From positions 1-64,000 of the forward strand of contig VGJW01000006.1 in NCBI GenBank assembly GCA_016867265.1: a stretch of DNA of 64,000 bases. The letters run 5' to 3'. Below, piece by piece: positions 51,211 through 59,582 of this stretch. How positions within the stretch are numbered: position 1 is the first letter of the stretch; every line of letters starts with the position of its first letter. This DNA is from Candidatus Tanganyikabacteria bacterium (GTDB lineage: Bacteria; Cyanobacteriota; Sericytochromatia; S15B-MN24; VGJW01). The notes beneath the pieces were generated by a model. The model had not been told where the DNA came from. It worked only from the letters and a program-made list of their open reading frames with translations, and made no database searches. A program made the translations under genes and the position numbers.

Positions 51211-52113
51211 CTACTTGCGCCGGACGACCTCGACGCCGGTGTCGACGCGATTGGGCACGGCCTTGCCTCCGATTGCGTCCTTGAGCAGGCGCACGGCCAT
51301 CTCGCCCATCCGCTCCGGCCGCTGGGCCACGAGGGCATCGGCCACACCCTGGTCCAGCAGGGTCTTGAGATCAGGCGTGACGTCCATCGACACAAGCCGA
51401 ACCTTGCCTGCCTTGCCCCTGCTGCGAATCGCCTGGCCCGCACCCGGACCCGAGATGGCGTTGTCCGTGAAGAACAGCGCCACTTCAGGGTGGGCTGTCA
51501 GGATGTTCTCCGTGACTTCGACCGCGCGCGCTTTGTCTCCGTTGTCGGGCTGAGCCTCGAGCAGCTTCAGGCGTCCGGCCACTTCACGGGTGAAGCCGTC
51601 GCGACGCTGCTGAAGATTCTGGGCCCCGAGCACGCCGGTCACGATGGCGACCGTGGACCCGGGCCGGACCAGCCGAAGGGCCTGTTGCGCGGCCATGGCC
51701 CCGGCGGCTGCATTGTCCGTCCCCACATAGCTCAGGCGATCCTTGTCCGAGGTGTCGGAGTCCAGGGTCACGACCTTGATGCCCGAGGCCAAGGCCTTGC
51801 GCACGATCCGGTTGAGGGATCGGGCATTGCACGGGGAGACGGCGATGCCATCGACTCCCGACTGGATCAGATTTTCCATGATGGCAATCTGTGAGGCGAC
51901 GTCCGTCTCGGTCGGTGGCCCCTGGTAGGTCACCTTGACGCCTTGGGCCCGTCCTTCGCGCGTGGCCCCCTGGCGCACGGCAGACCAGTACTCGCCGCCG
52001 ATACCCTTGCCCACGACCGCAATGCGAAGGTCACGGGCCTCGGCCATCTGGCCCGGGAACGAAAGCCCGAACAGCGCGAGGGTTGCAAGCAAGGCAAGGC
52101 GGGCGCGTGACAA
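51211..52113 (-). CDS. RbsB-type sugar ABC transporter substrate-binding protein
   Basis: 300 residues from TTG 52113 (AGGAG 8 bases upstream), which gives a neat signal peptide: SRARLALLATLALFGLSFPG then MAEA. The mature protein has the two-lobed periplasmic-binding fold of cluster B: LRIAVVGKGIGGEYWSAV, GVDGIAVSPCNA, VVTLDSDTSDKDRLSYVGTD, VALFFTDNAISGPGA. It should bind a monosaccharide. It is the last gene of the transporter operon and faces galK. Confidence 0.9.
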   Translation of the reverse strand: MSRARLALLATLALFGLSFPGQMAEARDLRIAVVGKGIGGEYWSAVRQGATREGRAQGVKVTYQGPPTETDVASQIAIMENLIQSGVDGIAVSPCNARSLNRIVRKALASGIKVVTLDSDTSDKDRLSYVGTDNAAAGAMAAQQALRLVRPGSTVAIVTGVLGAQNLQQRRDGFTREVAGRLKLLEAQPDNGDKARAVEVTENILTAHPEVALFFTDNAISGPGAGQAIRSRGKAGKVRLVSMDVTPDLKTLLDQGVADALVAQRPERMGEMAVRLLKDAIGGKAVPNRVDTGVEVVRRK

Positions 52114-52168
52114 CGGCGACACTCCTGGTAGCTGGGACGCGGGGGCCTCCATCATAGCCGTTTCCGGC

Positions 52169-53140
52169 CTAGGCCGACCGCCATCGATCGAGCAGCACGG
52201 CCACGACCACCACGACACCGATGACCAGTTGCTGCCAGAAGGCCGACACGTCCATCAGTACCAAGCCGTTGCGCAGGACGCCCATCAGGACGACGCCGAC
52301 CACCGTGCCGCTCATGGAGCCTCGGCCACCCATCAGGGAGGCTCCGCCGATCACGACCGCCGCAATGGCATCGAGTTCGAAGCCTACGCCCGCCGAAGGC
52401 TGGGCGTTGCTGACGCGGCCCAGGAAAATCAGGCCTGCAGCAGCGGAAAGCAGGCCCGAAAGCACGTACAAGGCCGTCTTCCAGGGCCCGATGCGCACGC
52501 CGGATAGTCTGAGGGCCTCCTCGTTGCTGCCCATCGCGCAGGCGTAACGGCCAAGGCGGGTCCACCCCAGCACGAGTCCGCCCAAGGTGGCGATTCCCGC
52601 CCAAAGCAAGACGGACCAAGGCATCCCGGCGATGGACGACGATCCCAAGGCCAAGGCAGCCTCGGGCAAGTCCTCGACGGGCATCCCGTCCGTCAACACG
52701 TTCGCGACCCCCCGGGCGATGCTCATCATGCCGAGCGTCGCGATGAAGGGGGACAGGCCCAGCCCCGAGATCAGCCAACCGTTCACGGCCCCGGCCAGCG
52801 CGCCGGTCGCGAGGCCGATGCACCAGCCCGTGACATGAGACAGGCCGGCTCCGCCCGCGTCGGCAGGTGCCATGGCCAGACCCGCCACGCAGATCGACAG
52901 GGCAAGGACCGACCCGACGGACAGGTCGATGCCGCCCGTCGCGATGACCAGGGTCATGCCGATGGCGATCAGCCCGATATGCGAGGACTGGACCGCGATG
53001 TTGGCGAGATTGTCGATGCTCAGGAAGCGCGGGCTCAAGAGGCTGAAAAGCAGAACGAGCAGCATCAGGGCCACGAGGGGCATCGAGCGCTGGAGCCAGC
53101 TGCCGACGCCTTCGGCGACCTTGTCCGGAACCGTCGTCAC
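52169..53140 (-). CDS. RbsC-type sugar ABC transporter permease
   Basis: 323 residues, GTG start in a 4-base overlap with the ATPase stop. Eight to ten membrane helices; the family block IGMTLVIATGGIDLSVGSVLAL, then LGMMSIARGVANVLTDG, YACAMGSNEEALRLSGV and AVVIGGASLMGGRGSMSGT are all characteristic of BPD_transp_2 permeases for ribose, xylose and galactose. It forms the membrane channel of the importer. Confidence 0.94.
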   Translation of the reverse strand: MTTVPDKVAEGVGSWLQRSMPLVALMLLVLLFSLLSPRFLSIDNLANIAVQSSHIGLIAIGMTLVIATGGIDLSVGSVLALSICVAGLAMAPADAGGAGLSHVTGWCIGLATGALAGAVNGWLISGLGLSPFIATLGMMSIARGVANVLTDGMPVEDLPEAALALGSSSIAGMPWSVLLWAGIATLGGLVLGWTRLGRYACAMGSNEEALRLSGVRIGPWKTALYVLSGLLSAAAGLIFLGRVSNAQPSAGVGFELDAIAAVVIGGASLMGGRGSMSGTVVGVVLMGVLRNGLVLMDVSAFWQQLVIGVVVVVAVLLDRWRSA

Positions 53141-54654
53141 GTTGTTTCCTCCTGGCCCGTCGCCAGTCGCATGACCGCTTCTTGGGTCCGCGCGACTCCC
53201 TCGAGCCAACCCGCCGGCCTCCCCTCGCGCATCACGAGAATCCGGTCGGCGATGCCCAACACCTCCGGCAGATCGCTGGACACCACGACGATGGCCTTGC
53301 CCTGGGCGGCCAATTCTGCCAGCAACTGGTAGATTTCGGCGCGCGCCCCGACGTCGACGCCCCGCGTCGGTTCGTCGAGCAGCAGCACCGGCCCAGACCG
53401 AGCCAGCCAACGACCGAGGACCACCTTCTGCTGGTTGCCACCGGAGAGGCGCCCCACAGCCTGGCTGATGTCCCGACAGCGGATGCGCAGCCGCGTGACG
53501 AGCTCCTTGGCCGTCCGGGCCAAGCTGCCACGGTCGAGCAAGCCCCAACTGGCATGACGCTCCAGCGTGGCCATGGCCAGATTGTCACGGACGGCCATGC
53601 CGAGGGCGAGTCCCTTGTTCTTCCGGTCCTCGGGGACGAGGCCCATGCCGGCCGCGACAGCTCCGGCCGGTCCTGTCACGGCCCGCAACGGCTCGCCTGC
53701 GACACGAACCCGTCCGCGGGCCGGGCGCGCATCGCCATAGAGCAGACGTAGCAGGCGGGTGCGACCCGAGCCCATCAGGCCGGCCACGCCGACAATCTCG
53801 CCCTGACGAACAGCCAGCGAGACCGGGCCGAACCCCGGAGCCTGCAGGTCCTCGACCTCGAGGACGGGCGCCCCGGGCGCAACCTCGCGCCGGGGATACA
53901 AGGTCGCCACATCCCGGCCGACCATGGCGCGGATGAGCACATCGTCAGCGATGTCGGCCAGCAGGCCGCTGGCCACCGAGGCGCCATCCCTGAGCACCGT
54001 CACCCTGTCACCGATTGCCCGCAACTCCGGCATGCGGTGCGAGATGTAGATGAGGGCCTGGCCCTGGGCCTTGAGGTCGCGAATCAGTGCGTGAAGCACC
54101 GCGATCTCGTGGTCGGCCAGCGCCGCGGTCGGCTCGTCCAGCGTGAGCACCCCGCCTCCGGAGCGTTCGAGGCGAAAGAGGGCCTTGGCGATTTCGACCA
54201 GCTGGGCCTGGGCCACACCCAGCGAACGCACGCTCCGGGCCGGATCGAGATCGAGGCCCACCCGTGCCAGCATCCGGCCCGCCTCCACACGCATCCTCCG
54301 GTGGTCGACAAGGCCAAGCCGGTGGGGCTCCCGGCCCAGGAAGAGGTTCTCGGCGACGGATAGATCCCTGACCAGGTTGAACTCCTGGTAGATCGTGACG
54401 ATCCCCGCGGCTTCACAGGCCCCGGGCTGCCCGAAGGGCAGGCTTCTGCCACGCACGAGGATCTCGCCCTCATCCGGGACATGCATGCCCGAGAGGGTCT
54501 TGAGCAAGGTCGACTTGCCGGCACCATTCTCGCCCAGCAGGACGAGCACCTCGCCTGCCCGGACCTCGAGGTCGACCCCAGAAAGCGCCTGGACGGCCCC
54601 GAACGCCTTCTTCAGGCCCCGCACCGAAAGCACGACATCAGGCGCAGTGGTCAT
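53137..54654 (-). CDS. RbsA-type sugar ABC transporter ATPase (two domains)
   Basis: 505 residues with duplicated ATPase halves. First half: Walker A GENGAGKST at 41-49, a shifted signature (RSLGVAQAQLVEIAKAL) and LTLDEPTAAL. Second half: degenerate Walker A GLMGSGRTRLL, signature VGRLSGGNQQKVVLGRWL and LLLDEPTRGVDVG. This asymmetry is normal for CUT2 ATPases. The ATG overlaps the stop of the upstream binding-protein gene (ATGA). Confidence 0.95.
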   Translation of the reverse strand: MTTAPDVVLSVRGLKKAFGAVQALSGVDLEVRAGEVLVLLGENGAGKSTLLKTLSGMHVPDEGEILVRGRSLPFGQPGACEAAGIVTIYQEFNLVRDLSVAENLFLGREPHRLGLVDHRRMRVEAGRMLARVGLDLDPARSVRSLGVAQAQLVEIAKALFRLERSGGGVLTLDEPTAALADHEIAVLHALIRDLKAQGQALIYISHRMPELRAIGDRVTVLRDGASVASGLLADIADDVLIRAMVGRDVATLYPRREVAPGAPVLEVEDLQAPGFGPVSLAVRQGEIVGVAGLMGSGRTRLLRLLYGDARPARGRVRVAGEPLRAVTGPAGAVAAGMGLVPEDRKNKGLALGMAVRDNLAMATLERHASWGLLDRGSLARTAKELVTRLRIRCRDISQAVGRLSGGNQQKVVLGRWLARSGPVLLLDEPTRGVDVGARAEIYQLLAELAAQGKAIVVVSSDLPEVLGIADRILVMREGRPAGWLEGVARTQEAVMRLATGQEETT

Positions 54655-55763
54655 CGGAGGACCTGGAAACGGCCCTCGCGGACCTGCCACAAGGTAAAGC
54701 CTGAACGGTTCAGGTCCCCCCTTGGGTCGAAGTCGATGCGGCCAGTCACGCCAGGGAAGCCCGAGACCGTGCCGACGTGGTGCGCGACCGTCTTGCGCGT
54801 GGCCCCGGGGCCGGACTTGCGAATGGCCTGGATGAGCAAACGGGCAGCGTCATAGGCATGCCCGCTGAACGCACCGGGCTCGCGACCCCGAGCGCGCAGA
54901 CGGTCCTCGAACCGCTTGGCGGTCGGCTCCGGAAAGGTGATCAAGGTGCCCTCGGCCGCTGCCGCACCGGCCAGGCGTATGAACAGGGGATCGCGGACGG
55001 CATCGCCGGCAAACAGGCGCGTCTTGCCACCGCCCACACGGCGCCACTGGCGTGCGAGAGGACCGGCATCCTGGTATTCGGTCCCCAGATAGAGCAAGTC
55101 TGGTCGGAGGCTTCGAATGCGCGCCAGGAGGGGGCTGTGGTCCGTGTCCCCCGAAGTCACGGATTCACGCAGGCGGACCGTGCCCCCCCCTGCTGCGAAG
55201 GCACGGGCGAAGGCATCGGCGAGGCCCTGGCCATAGGCCGCACGATTGTCGAGGACGACGGCCGAGCGACACCCCAGCTTGAGGGCCTCGGTCGCCGCGA
55301 TACGTCCCTGCCGGTCATCTCTCCCGATGACGCGGAAGACCTGCCGCAGCCCACGTTCCGTGATGCGGGGATTCGTCGACATCGTCAGGACGGCGAGGCC
55401 GGCCGGACCGTAGACCTCGGCCGTGACCGGCAGCGTGACGCCACTGTTCCACGGGCCGACGACGCCGAGGACGCCCGAGGCCAGCAGTTGTCGCGCGGCC
55501 AGGACACCCTCCCTCGGGTCCCCCTTGTCGTCGGCGATCCTAAGCCCGATGGCGGGCAATTTGCCCCGCGAGGCGTCCTCTGCGAGGGCCATCCGGACCG
55601 CAGCTTCAAGGTCCTGGCCTTGCTTGGCCAAAGGCCCCGTCATCGGGGCTTGCAGGCCGATAAGGACGGATGGCGCAGGACCGGGCGCTGCCGCGACGGG
55701 GCGAATCAACGCGCCCAAGCCGGCGACAAGGGCAACGAGCATCACCAAGGCGGGTCGGGACAT
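54651..55763 (-). CDS. amino-acid-type (LivJ-like) ABC substrate-binding protein
   Basis: 370 residues from ATG 55763: signal peptide ALVMLVALVAGLGALIRPVAA, then the Peripla_BP_6 fold typical of branched-chain amino-acid binders: VLIGLQAPMTGPLAKQGQDL, LRIADDKGDPREGVLAARQL, VVGPWNSGVTLPV, RVIGRDDRQGRIAATEAL, GHAYDAARLLIQAI. It heads an operon whose other parts are of the sugar CUT2 type. Its ligand is therefore not obvious. A TAGGAT -10 box lies 35 bases upstream; an in-frame ATG at 55799 overlaps that box and is unlikely. Confidence 0.88.
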   Translation of the reverse strand: MSRPALVMLVALVAGLGALIRPVAAAPGPAPSVLIGLQAPMTGPLAKQGQDLEAAVRMALAEDASRGKLPAIGLRIADDKGDPREGVLAARQLLASGVLGVVGPWNSGVTLPVTAEVYGPAGLAVLTMSTNPRITERGLRQVFRVIGRDDRQGRIAATEALKLGCRSAVVLDNRAAYGQGLADAFARAFAAGGGTVRLRESVTSGDTDHSPLLARIRSLRPDLLYLGTEYQDAGPLARQWRRVGGGKTRLFAGDAVRDPLFIRLAGAAAAEGTLITFPEPTAKRFEDRLRARGREPGAFSGHAYDAARLLIQAIRKSGPGATRKTVAHHVGTVSGFPGVTGRIDFDPRGDLNRSGFTLWQVREGRFQVLR

Positions 55764-55797
55764 CGGGACACCCAGTGGGGATGATTGGCGCGCAGTC

Positions 55798-55826
55798 ATC
55801 CTAGCATGGGCGCGACACGCTACACT
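55798..55826. promoter_or_regulatory. divergent promoters between the ABC operon and the 55835 gene
   Basis: Minus strand: extended -10 TGCTAGGAT (55806-55798) for the transporter operon. Plus strand: TACACT (55821-55826) ending 8 bases before the ATG at 55835. The two -10 boxes lie 14 bases apart, so the polymerases would interfere. Confidence 0.55.
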
Positions 55827-55834
55827 TGGGGCGC

Positions 55835-57460
55835 ATGTCCCGTTCCCGAGTGCTCTGGCTGGTCTGGCTGGCCGCATGTCTGTCGGCCCTCCTGGCCTGG
55901 CCGGCGTGCGCTCCCGAGCAGGAGGCGAAGGCGGATGAGGCGCAGGCCAGGCCGCTCGAGGCCGGCGAGGCGGATGCCATATCGCGCAGGGCACGCAGAC
56001 TGCTGCGCCAGGCGCAGGATCGTCTGGCGGCGGCCGGCCCCGGTGTGCGCGGCGTCCACCTGGACTGGGCCGAGCAGCGTCTGGCTGCCGCAGGCTGGGT
56101 GGTGCTTCGCCAGACCTTTCCCGACGACACCCGGCCCGAGCCCGTGATGCAGACCAGCCTGCTTGCCGTCGCCCCCGGCATGCCGGTGCCGCGCCGGGTC
56201 GTGGCCCTCGACCTGTCGGCACCGGAACCCGTGGGGCTGGTCACGCTGTCCGCCCTCGTCGCCGCAGCGACCTGGCTGCCACCCGCCTCGTCGAGCCAGC
56301 CCGTGGCCTGGTGGCTTGCGGGTGGTCGGGAGCGGCGTTCCCTCGGTTTGCGTCGGCCTCCCGAAGCATTGGCAAGGCTGGTCGTCGACCCCGAGGTCTG
56401 GGTCGTCGATGCCTCGGCCGGCTGGCCCGGCAGGGCCTTGGGTCACGTGGGGTGGAGCGGGGGTGACCTTCGGCATCCGGTCCTGCCCGCAGGCCTGCTG
56501 CTGACGCTGAATCGCGCAGGCCTCGGGTCGCCGGCAGCATCGTTCCTTGCCGACGTGACGCCACGGGTACTCGGGATGGGCGGGCTCGAACCCGACGGCC
56601 TGGGCGGCCAGCCCCGGCGGAGTCGCCATCGCCTTGCCCTCGGTGGCCCGGTTCCCACGGAGAGGACCGGAGAGGTCGTCTTGTCGCCCGCGCTCGAGGA
56701 GCGCGCCGCCCAGCTGGCACCCGCCTTGGGGTGGCTGGCATCGGGACAGCCTGCCGATGTACCTGCGGAGGATGGTCGCACCCGACAGCTGCTTGCTGCC
56801 GCGGCGGCCCTGCCGGCGCTTCCCCTGCTGCTTGTCGGTTTGGCCAGTCGCGCACCACGGCCGAGGGCGGTGTCCGGGCGCAGGGCATTTCTCGCGGCTT
56901 GCTTCGGGTTGCCGATCCTCGCCTGCAGCCTGCTGGGCCTTGCGGCGTCACGCAGCGACTGGACTGCCGAGACAGGTCGTCCCGGCGTGGACTGGGTGGC
57001 TGCATCGGGTCAGCCCTTGCTCCTGCTTGCTTTGGTGATGCTCGTTGGTCTGGGTACCCTCGCCCGCCTTGGCGCCCGCTGCAGCCGCTTGCCCGAGGAT
57101 GGGAGACTGGACCCTGCGGGTGCCTTCGCTGGCGCGCTGGGTCACCTTGCCGTCGCGCTCGTGCAACCGTGGGCCGGGCTGCTCGGCACTGGCCCTGTCC
57201 TGCTGGTCTGCGCCGCCACGCACGACAGGGCCACGCGAAGGCCTCTGCTGGCGGGTGTCGTGGTCTGGGCCGTCTGGGTGCTGGTCTGGGGACGCGGAGT
57301 CGGTCTGGATGGCCGAGCCTTCGGGTACGTGCTGAACCGAATCGCCGGGGCCTCCTTGACGGAGCCCGCCATCCTCGGCACCTTGCTTGTGGCCGGGTTG
57401 GCCCTGTCGCGCGCCCTGCTGCCGGTCAGGAGCGCCGGAACACGTCCGGCCGTTCGGTGA
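55835..57460 (+). CDS. membrane protein with possible degenerate M28-peptidase-like domain
   Basis: 541 residues. One N-terminal membrane helix (LWLVWLAACLSALLAWPAC), an extracytoplasmic region to about 320, then five or six helices (LPALPLLLVGLA, RAFLAACFGLPILACSLLGL, LLLLALVMLVGLGTLARL, and others). The outer region is loosely like the start of M28 aminopeptidases (AEQRLAAAGWVVLRQTF, then LLAVAPGMPVPRRVVALDL), but the metal-binding His/Asp/Glu are not visible. Function unknown. The ATG has no ribosome binding site. The end overlaps the cNMP-binding gene by 35 bases. Confidence 0.65.
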   Translation: MSRSRVLWLVWLAACLSALLAWPACAPEQEAKADEAQARPLEAGEADAISRRARRLLRQAQDRLAAAGPGVRGVHLDWAEQRLAAAGWVVLRQTFPDDTRPEPVMQTSLLAVAPGMPVPRRVVALDLSAPEPVGLVTLSALVAAATWLPPASSSQPVAWWLAGGRERRSLGLRRPPEALARLVVDPEVWVVDASAGWPGRALGHVGWSGGDLRHPVLPAGLLLTLNRAGLGSPAASFLADVTPRVLGMGGLEPDGLGGQPRRSRHRLALGGPVPTERTGEVVLSPALEERAAQLAPALGWLASGQPADVPAEDGRTRQLLAAAAALPALPLLLVGLASRAPRPRAVSGRRAFLAACFGLPILACSLLGLAASRSDWTAETGRPGVDWVAASGQPLLLLALVMLVGLGTLARLGARCSRLPEDGRLDPAGAFAGALGHLAVALVQPWAGLLGTGPVLLVCAATHDRATRRPLLAGVVVWAVWVLVWGRGVGLDGRAFGYVLNRIAGASLTEPAILGTLLVAGLALSRALLPVRSAGTRPAVR

Positions 57461-58073
57461 TGTCGCGCTCGGTCAGGCCGCCGGCCGGGGCCTTCTCCGT
57501 GCGCTCCAGACGCGTGACGGGCTGAAAGACGCTGGGTTGGCTGGTCTCGTCGATTTCGCCGATGCCACGCGAGACGACCTTGGTACGGGGCGGCTCGGGG
57601 GGGCTCGGGGGAGCCGTCTGGGCCATCGTCTTGGCCTCAACGACGAACTTGTCCGCGTTGCGAAGCCGCATGCTGATCAGTTGCGCGAGACGCCGCATCA
57701 GCTTGAGCGCCGCCGAGGGCGAGGTGCGGCAGAAAACCTCGAAGGAAGCACGAGCCAGCGACAAGGTCTCGAGCGGAGTTACCGCCGTGACGGTTCCGGA
57801 GCGCGGTTGGCCGTCCACAAAGGACATGTCACCGAAAACCGTTCCCTCCCGAGCCTGTCCAATCGTGAACTGCTGATGGTCCTTGCCGGCCATCGAAACC
57901 CGAATGCCACCCTTGAGCGCAATGAACAGAGCGCCGTCATCCGGTACGCCCTCCGCGAACACGGCCTCGCCCGGCGCGTAGGTCCTCGCCTGCATGACCA
58001 CCACGAGGGACTCGAGGTCTTCCTGCGTGAAGCCTTGGAAAAAGGGGAGCACGGACAGCGACGCGAAGGACAT
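57426..58073 (-). CDS. cyclic-nucleotide-binding domain protein without DNA-binding domain
   Basis: 215 residues. The CNBD spans about residues 5-115: LPFFQGFTQEDLESLVVVM, YAPGEAVFAEGVPDDGALF, REGTVFGDMSFVDGQPRSGTV. The phosphate-cassette GDMSFVDGQPRS has the Arg expected for nucleotide phosphate contact. A helical part (LMRRLAQLISMRLRNADKF) follows, then a Pro-rich disordered tail; there is no helix-turn-helix, so it is not a CRP-type transcription factor by itself. It is the second gene after the TPR gene (5-base gap). Confidence 0.88.
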   Translation of the reverse strand: MSFASLSVLPFFQGFTQEDLESLVVVMQARTYAPGEAVFAEGVPDDGALFIALKGGIRVSMAGKDHQQFTIGQAREGTVFGDMSFVDGQPRSGTVTAVTPLETLSLARASFEVFCRTSPSAALKLMRRLAQLISMRLRNADKFVVEAKTMAQTAPPSPPEPPRTKVVSRGIGEIDETSQPSVFQPVTRLERTEKAPAGGLTERDITERPDVFRRS

Positions 58074-58078
58074 GGGCT

Positions 58079-58687
58079 TCAGAATCCAGGAGGAAGGTCA
58101 GGTGCGGTGGGGACGGTTTCCCCGATAAAGGGCTCGCGTTGTCTCAGGCGGAGCAAGCGCGCATGGGCGAGTCCGGCGGCGGCCAGTTCGAAGCCAGGCG
58201 CCTGATCGAGCGCATCCTCAAAAGCCTGGACAGCCAAGGGGACGCCGCCCATGCGAAGCAGGACCCTGCCCAGATTATAGTGCACAATGTGAGGCTTGGG
58301 CTGTGCAGGCAGCGACAAGGCCAGCCTGAGGACGTCCGCCGCCTCTCCCAGCCTGCCGTCTTCCGCGTAGTAGACGCCCAGATCTGCATGCGCATGCCCT
58401 GAAGCGGGATCCAGCCGAATGGCCTCCTCACCGCAGGAGATAGCCGCCTTGAGGTTGCCCAGCATACAATGGCTCCAAGCGAGCAAGGCCAACGTGTCGG
58501 ACATCGGGTGAAATTCGATACTGCGCCTGTACTGGGCGACGGCCCCGCGCAGCAGGCCCCGGCGCTGGTCATCGTCCTCGCAGGGCAAGGCATCAGCTTG
58601 CAGGCGCCGACCCAGAGCAAGGTAGTCCCTCGCTCTTCTCCGGCGCTCCGCAGCGAACGCGGACTCCAGTCCCGACTCGGTGGCCAT
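58079..58687 (-). CDS. tetratricopeptide-repeat protein
   Basis: 202 residues from ATG 58687 with GAGGG 7 bases upstream. Three to four TPR units are visible: AVAQYRRSIEFHPMSDTLALLAWS, AAISCGEEAIRLDPASGHAHADLG, and AADVLRLALSLPAQPKPHIVHYNLG with AVQAFEDALDQAPGFELAAAGL. No signal peptide. It is a scaffold for protein-protein contacts, most likely with the CNBD protein encoded next. Confidence 0.85.
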   Translation of the reverse strand: MATESGLESAFAAERRRRARDYLALGRRLQADALPCEDDDQRRGLLRGAVAQYRRSIEFHPMSDTLALLAWSHCMLGNLKAAISCGEEAIRLDPASGHAHADLGVYYAEDGRLGEAADVLRLALSLPAQPKPHIVHYNLGRVLLRMGGVPLAVQAFEDALDQAPGFELAAAGLAHARLLRLRQREPFIGETVPTAPDLPPGF

Positions 58688-58696
58688 CGCGGACCC

Positions 58697-58714
58697 TCGT
58701 GACACGTGTCACGA
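58697..58714. promoter_or_regulatory. perfect 18-bp palindrome with CRP-type half-site spacing
   Basis: TCGTGACACGTGTCACGA is identical to its reverse complement. Its core is GTGA-N6-TCAC, the spacing and half-sites of CRP/FNR-family operators (TGTGA-N6-TCACA). It lies 10 bases before the TPR gene's ATG and covers the EamA stop codon. It may be an operator for the TPR-CNBD pair; an RNA hairpin role is the alternative. Confidence 0.55.
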
Positions 58715-59581
58715 CTTTCTTACCCAAAGTTGGTGTCCACCCTCACCCGTCGGCCAGGCCGCGAGGATGATGCCGGCAAGCAGAAGCAGCGCCGCAGGCC
58801 AGCGCCCGGGCACCGGCGGCTCGCCAAAGCCGATGGCCCCCAGCCACATGGCGTGGAGGACTGCCGAGGTCTGGGCCACGGACGCAGGTCCGGCCGGCGC
58901 CAACGCATAACCCGCGGTCATCAGGCCCTGAGCCAGCGTGGCTGCGAGGGCCGCCACCGCCAGCCAGGGCAGGACCGACGGGTCGGGCCAGCCATCGCGC
59001 GCCACGATCACCGCCGGCGAAAGCAGCAGGGAGGCCAGGCCCATGAAGCCCAGGACGACGCCCCAAGTCGGCTCGTCCTTCAGGGCGCGGACCTGCGTGT
59101 AGGCGAGCCCTGCCAGTGCGCCCCCCAAGAGACCCACGAGCGCCTCGGGACGGACATGCCCGAGATCCGGACGCAGGACCCCCAGCACGCCTGCCGACGC
59201 GAGAAGCAGCCCCAGCACGCCCCGCCAACCCGGACGTTCACCCAGTCGCCACCAAGCCAGAAGGGTCGTGAACACGGGGCTGGTGTGGGACCACAGGAGG
59301 GCTTCGGCAAGGGGCAGCCGTCCCAGCGACCAGAAATAGCAACCCATCGCGGCTGTCCCGCTCAAGGCACGCAGGCCCAGGCCCGCCTTGTCCTGAATCT
59401 GCCACCTGAAAGCACCCGTAGCGGCCAACGGAAGCAGCAGCAGGAACGAGCCGAATGAGCGCCAGAACGCCACGGCAAGCATGGGCAGGGCCGAGCCGGC
59501 ATGCTTGCCCGCCGCGGCCATGATCGCGAAGGACAAGGCGGCGCCCGCCATGAGCAACAAGCCCAGGATCCGTGGTGCCAT
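58709..59581 (-). CDS. EamA/DMT family transporter
   Basis: 290 residues with ten hydrophobic helices in two EamA halves (ILGLLLMAGAALSFAIMAAA ... LLLASAGVLGVL; ALVGLLGGALAGLAYTQVRA ... LLLLAGIILAAWP). The first half has the usual FWRSFGSFLLL and SPVFTTLLAWWRLGE motifs. A drug/metabolite exporter; substrate unknown. The ATG at 59581 begins one base after the mutY stop. Confidence 0.9.
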   Translation of the reverse strand: MAPRILGLLLMAGAALSFAIMAAAGKHAGSALPMLAVAFWRSFGSFLLLLPLAATGAFRWQIQDKAGLGLRALSGTAAMGCYFWSLGRLPLAEALLWSHTSPVFTTLLAWWRLGERPGWRGVLGLLLASAGVLGVLRPDLGHVRPEALVGLLGGALAGLAYTQVRALKDEPTWGVVLGFMGLASLLLSPAVIVARDGWPDPSVLPWLAVAALAATLAQGLMTAGYALAPAGPASVAQTSAVLHAMWLGAIGFGEPPVPGRWPAALLLLAGIILAAWPTGEGGHQLWVRKS

Positions 59582-59582
59582 C

